Source: Bacteroidia bacterium (lineage in GTDB: Bacteria > Bacteroidota > Bacteroidia > Bacteroidales > Azobacteroidaceae). Taken from it: DNA of 6,026 nucleotides. Shown here piece after piece: positions 5,089 through 6,026 of the stretch. The stretch's first letter is position 1, and each line of letters opens with the position of its first letter. The stretch is taken from contig BNXB01000076.1 of NCBI GenBank assembly GCA_025999255.1, positions 1-6,026 of the forward strand. Reading direction: 5' to 3'. The notes beneath the pieces are model-generated. The model searched no databases. It saw only the letters and a list, made by a program, of their open reading frames with translations, and was not told the DNA's origin. Both the position numbers and the translations under genes were made by a program.

Positions 5089-5222
5089 TGGCTCTTTGTG
5101 ATGTCGTACACTACATATCTGTCGTAGCTGTAACCCTCCATTTGGATAATCTGATTGACTTCTACCACTTGTTTGGCTCTGTCGATTTCTTTGTTTGCTC
5201 CTAATAAAAATACTTTGCTCAT
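5064..5222 (-). CDS. 52-aa small protein translationally coupled to the 285-aa gene
   Basis: Reading the - strand from ATG at 5220-5222 to TAA at 5064-5066 gives 52 residues: MSKVFLLGANKEIDRAKQVV, then EVNQIIQMEGYSYDRYVVYD, then ITKSQWELLTNW. The composition is well balanced, with hydrophobic strands (VFLLG, YVVYD), an amphipathic helix (KEIDRAKQVVEVNQIIQ) and Trp near the end. It fills an otherwise unexplained 150-nt gap in a tightly packed operon. It overlaps the start of the 285-aa gene by 25 nt, a layout typical of coupled translation. It has no signal or membrane span and a weak ribosome site. No family is recognised. It is below common ORF length cut-offs, which is why it may be missing from automatic annotations. 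Confidence 0.8.
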   Translation of the reverse strand: MSKVFLLGANKEIDRAKQVVEVNQIIQMEGYSYDRYVVYDITKSQWELLTNW

Positions 5223-5241
5223 AACTCTAAATTTTAAGGGA

Positions 5242-5478
5242 TTATAAAAAGGTCAGAAGAATAAAAATAAAGAGGATTATAGCACCCAAACCCACGAATA
5301 AGGAGAGGATAGCCCGAAGGATAGGAAGAAAGAGATACAAGCCCACTAATGCCCAAATAAACCCTGTTCCCCACACGGAGAAGCCCAAAGCCACCAAAAC
5401 GATTTTTACAACCCATTTTATGCTAATTGGAAGGTAGCCTGTTGGTCGTTGTTTCCTATTTTTTACTATACTTCTCAT
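5242..5478 (-). CDS. 78-aa polytopic small membrane protein, first gene of the - operon
   Basis: The start at 5476-5478 gives MRSIVKNRKQRPTGYLPISI, a basic cytoplasmic head, followed by two to three hydrophobic helices: about 22-34 (WVVKIVLVALGFS), 38-58 (with GTGFIWALVGLYLFLPILRA) and 60-78 (LFVGLGAIILFIFILLTFL). The frame is open upstream to 5583, but the extra 35 residues lack membrane-protein logic and lie in a repeat-rich leader, so I prefer the internal ATG, which follows an A-rich leader usual for Bacteroidota. It is followed 19 nt later by the 52-aa gene. I do not know its function. A small inner-membrane protein at the head of an accessory operon could be an entry-exclusion, toxin-like or scaffold protein, but the sequence does not decide this. 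Confidence 0.75.
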   Translation of the reverse strand: MRSIVKNRKQRPTGYLPISIKWVVKIVLVALGFSVWGTGFIWALVGLYLFLPILRAILSLFVGLGAIILFIFILLTFL

Positions 5479-5512
5479 AATTTCTGACTTTTTTTTTATG
5501 CCGTATCGGTGA

Positions 5513-5594
5513 GGCGAGCTGCGGTCGAGTTTCAGGTGCAATGAGAAAGTAGTGTTTAGACACTGCAAGTTTTTTGCAAACAAATACGCTCGCC
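5513..5594. ncRNA. candidate structured leader or small RNA (three nested stems)
   Basis: Three stems nest without conflict: GGCGAGC (5513-5519) with GCTCGCC (5588-5594), TGCAA (5537-5541) with TTGCA (5574-5578), and AGTGT (5551-5555) with ACACT (5560-5564) around TTAG. On the + strand the inner stem gains a U-G and a G-C pair. On the - strand it would lie 34 nt before the 78-aa start codon, as a 5' leader. The strand is undecided and no terminator is visible for a separate + strand RNA. CTnDOT-type elements are known to use a small RNA (RteR) against the tra operon, but I see no match that would justify that name. Confidence 0.35.
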
Positions 5595-5759
5595 CGAAGA
5601 ATGAGGGAAAGAGGAAGATTTTTCGTAAAACCGCTTGCGGCTCGAACTTGCTGTGGCGTGAAGAACACGGAAATACTTTCGCAACTGAACTCGATGCAGT
5701 TCGCCCTTTCGTATAAGTAGCTAAATGAGGAAGAAATTATATCGAGGGAAGTGTAGTAA

Positions 5760-5817
5760 AAAGGAAATTGAGTTATAGATACTTTGCGTTTATCATCATA
5801 AAACGCAGATTTCCTTT
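5760..5817. repeat. bulged nested inverted repeat
   Basis: AAAGGAAAT (5760-5768) pairs with ATTTCCTTT (5809-5817), and inside it TGCGTTT (5785-5791) pairs with AAACGCA (5801-5807). The two right arms are one base apart, while the left arms are separated by 16 nt, giving a one-sided bulge. No T tract follows on either strand. It could be a binding site for a recombinase or regulator, or an RNA hairpin. A related AAAAGGAA follows at 5822-5829. Confidence 0.55.
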
Positions 5818-5911
5818 GATTGAAAAGGAATGTAAGAAAGGACTTATAATAGTCCTCAATACATAAATCGGTAGTTTTGATGATATATCTTACAATTTCT
5901 GTATCTTTCTC

Positions 5912-6026
5912 CTATAAATGTATTCTAAAGCAGTCCTGTAGTCGTGTATTATCGACAAAGCAGGCAATAAAAAGCAATGCCGCTATATGTAAGCAGCCCT
6001 GCATCTCTATGTTCGTACGCTTGAGA
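5912..6026 (-). CDS. possible C-terminal end of a gene entering from the right (doubtful)
   Basis: The - strand is open from the window edge to TAG at 5912-5914, reading LKRTNIEMQGCLHIAALLFI and then ACFVDNTRLQDCFRIHL. An internal ATG (6002-6004) would alternatively give a 30-residue peptide with a short hydrophobic segment. There is no ribosome site of note and no recognisable domain. A 37-codon open frame at an edge can occur by chance, so I list it only because it would mark where the neighbouring gene ends. Confidence 0.2.
   Translation of the reverse strand, partial: LKRTNIEMQGCLHIAALLFIACFVDNTRLQDCFRIHL

Larger units (their letters stand above)
5479..6026. other. 548-nt region without a convincing complete gene, rich in inverted repeats
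   Basis: This stretch lies upstream of the - strand operon and should hold its promoter, but I found no clean Bacteroides-type TTTG / TAnnTTTG pair on that strand. It contains nine Ts (5489-5497, seen as an A run before the 78-aa gene), the nested stems at 5513-5594, a short AACTG/CAGTT hairpin (5683-5701), the bulged repeat at 5760-5817 and AGGACT/AGTCCT (5839-5856). Frames crossing it have leader-like composition. It is either a long regulatory leader or a border zone of the element. Confidence 0.6.

Noticed and set aside
4741..5127. 128-aa hydrophobic + strand frame
   Set aside because: The F/L/C-rich product mirrors the Lys/Glu-rich coiled-coil codons of the 285-aa gene on the opposite strand.
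5242..5583. 113-aa version of the 78-aa membrane protein starting at 5583
   Set aside because: The extra 35 residues lie in the leader with nested stems, and the ATG at 5478 gives a sensible basic head and an AT-rich leader.
5627..5640. CCGCAAGCGG followed by TTTT on the - strand as an attenuator
   Set aside because: The four-pair stem with a short T run is too weak to support a terminator call.
5456..5668. 70-aa frame on the - strand overlapping the 78-aa membrane protein start
   Set aside because: It crosses the stem-rich leader, overlaps a better gene in another frame and has no domain features. It is more likely a by-product of a conserved non-coding region.
5778..5787. GATACTTTGC as a CTnDOT-type attachment core (GTANNTTTGC)
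   Set aside because: It differs at two fixed positions, and no partner copy is visible in the window.
5872..5879. TAGTTTTG matching the Bacteroides -7 element on the + strand
   Set aside because: There is no TTTG at the proper distance upstream and no + strand gene follows in the window.
5960..6001. GCAGG/CCTGC repeat near the right edge as an attachment or tRNA-like structure
   Set aside because: It has only five pairs over a long loop, with no cloverleaf or T-loop motif.

Overview
The window looks like an internal or right-hand piece of a Bacteroidota (Bacteroidetes) conjugative transposon of the CTnDOT/Tra type. This rests on protein families that I recognise by eye: the TraN tail, TraO and a TraQ-like DUF3872 lipoprotein in consecutive order, and a DUF3873 protein further on. 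AT-rich leaders with few strong Shine-Dalgarno sequences and moderate GC fit that phylum. The genus cannot be fixed from the sequence.

Left part (1-2438, + strand): the end of the transfer operon. It runs traN (3' end only, with an in-frame TAA at 19-21), traO, traQ, a 45-residue one-helix membrane protein read from another frame across the traQ end, a perfect hairpin, a secreted M23 (LytM-type) peptidase, and a membrane protein with a bacterial PH domain. The peptidase and PH genes share an ATGA overlap. Together these encode envelope parts of the conjugation machine plus an enzyme likely to open the peptidoglycan. No traP (primase) lies between traO and traQ, and M23 stands where some relatives carry a lysozyme-like gene.

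Centre (2442-2470): a GC-rich hairpin with T tracts in both directions separates the convergent operons.

Right part (2469-5478, - strand): a compact seven-gene operon read right to left: a 78-aa membrane protein, a 52-aa protein, a 285-aa protein with a coiled coil and a C-terminal GGRFN/GWIF domain, a 195-aa protein, a 159-aa protein, an 80-aa DUF3873 protein and a 120-aa Cys-containing protein. Spacings are short, and the 52-aa gene overlaps the next by 25 nt. An 8-bp hairpin stands before the 195-aa gene. No function can be assigned, but these look like conserved cargo of Bacteroidota conjugative elements.

Far right (5479-6026): about 550 nt without a convincing complete gene but with several inverted repeats. 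It holds a nested, possibly structured leader (5513-5594), a bulged nested repeat (5760-5817), and an ORF open to the window edge on the - strand that I rate as doubtful.
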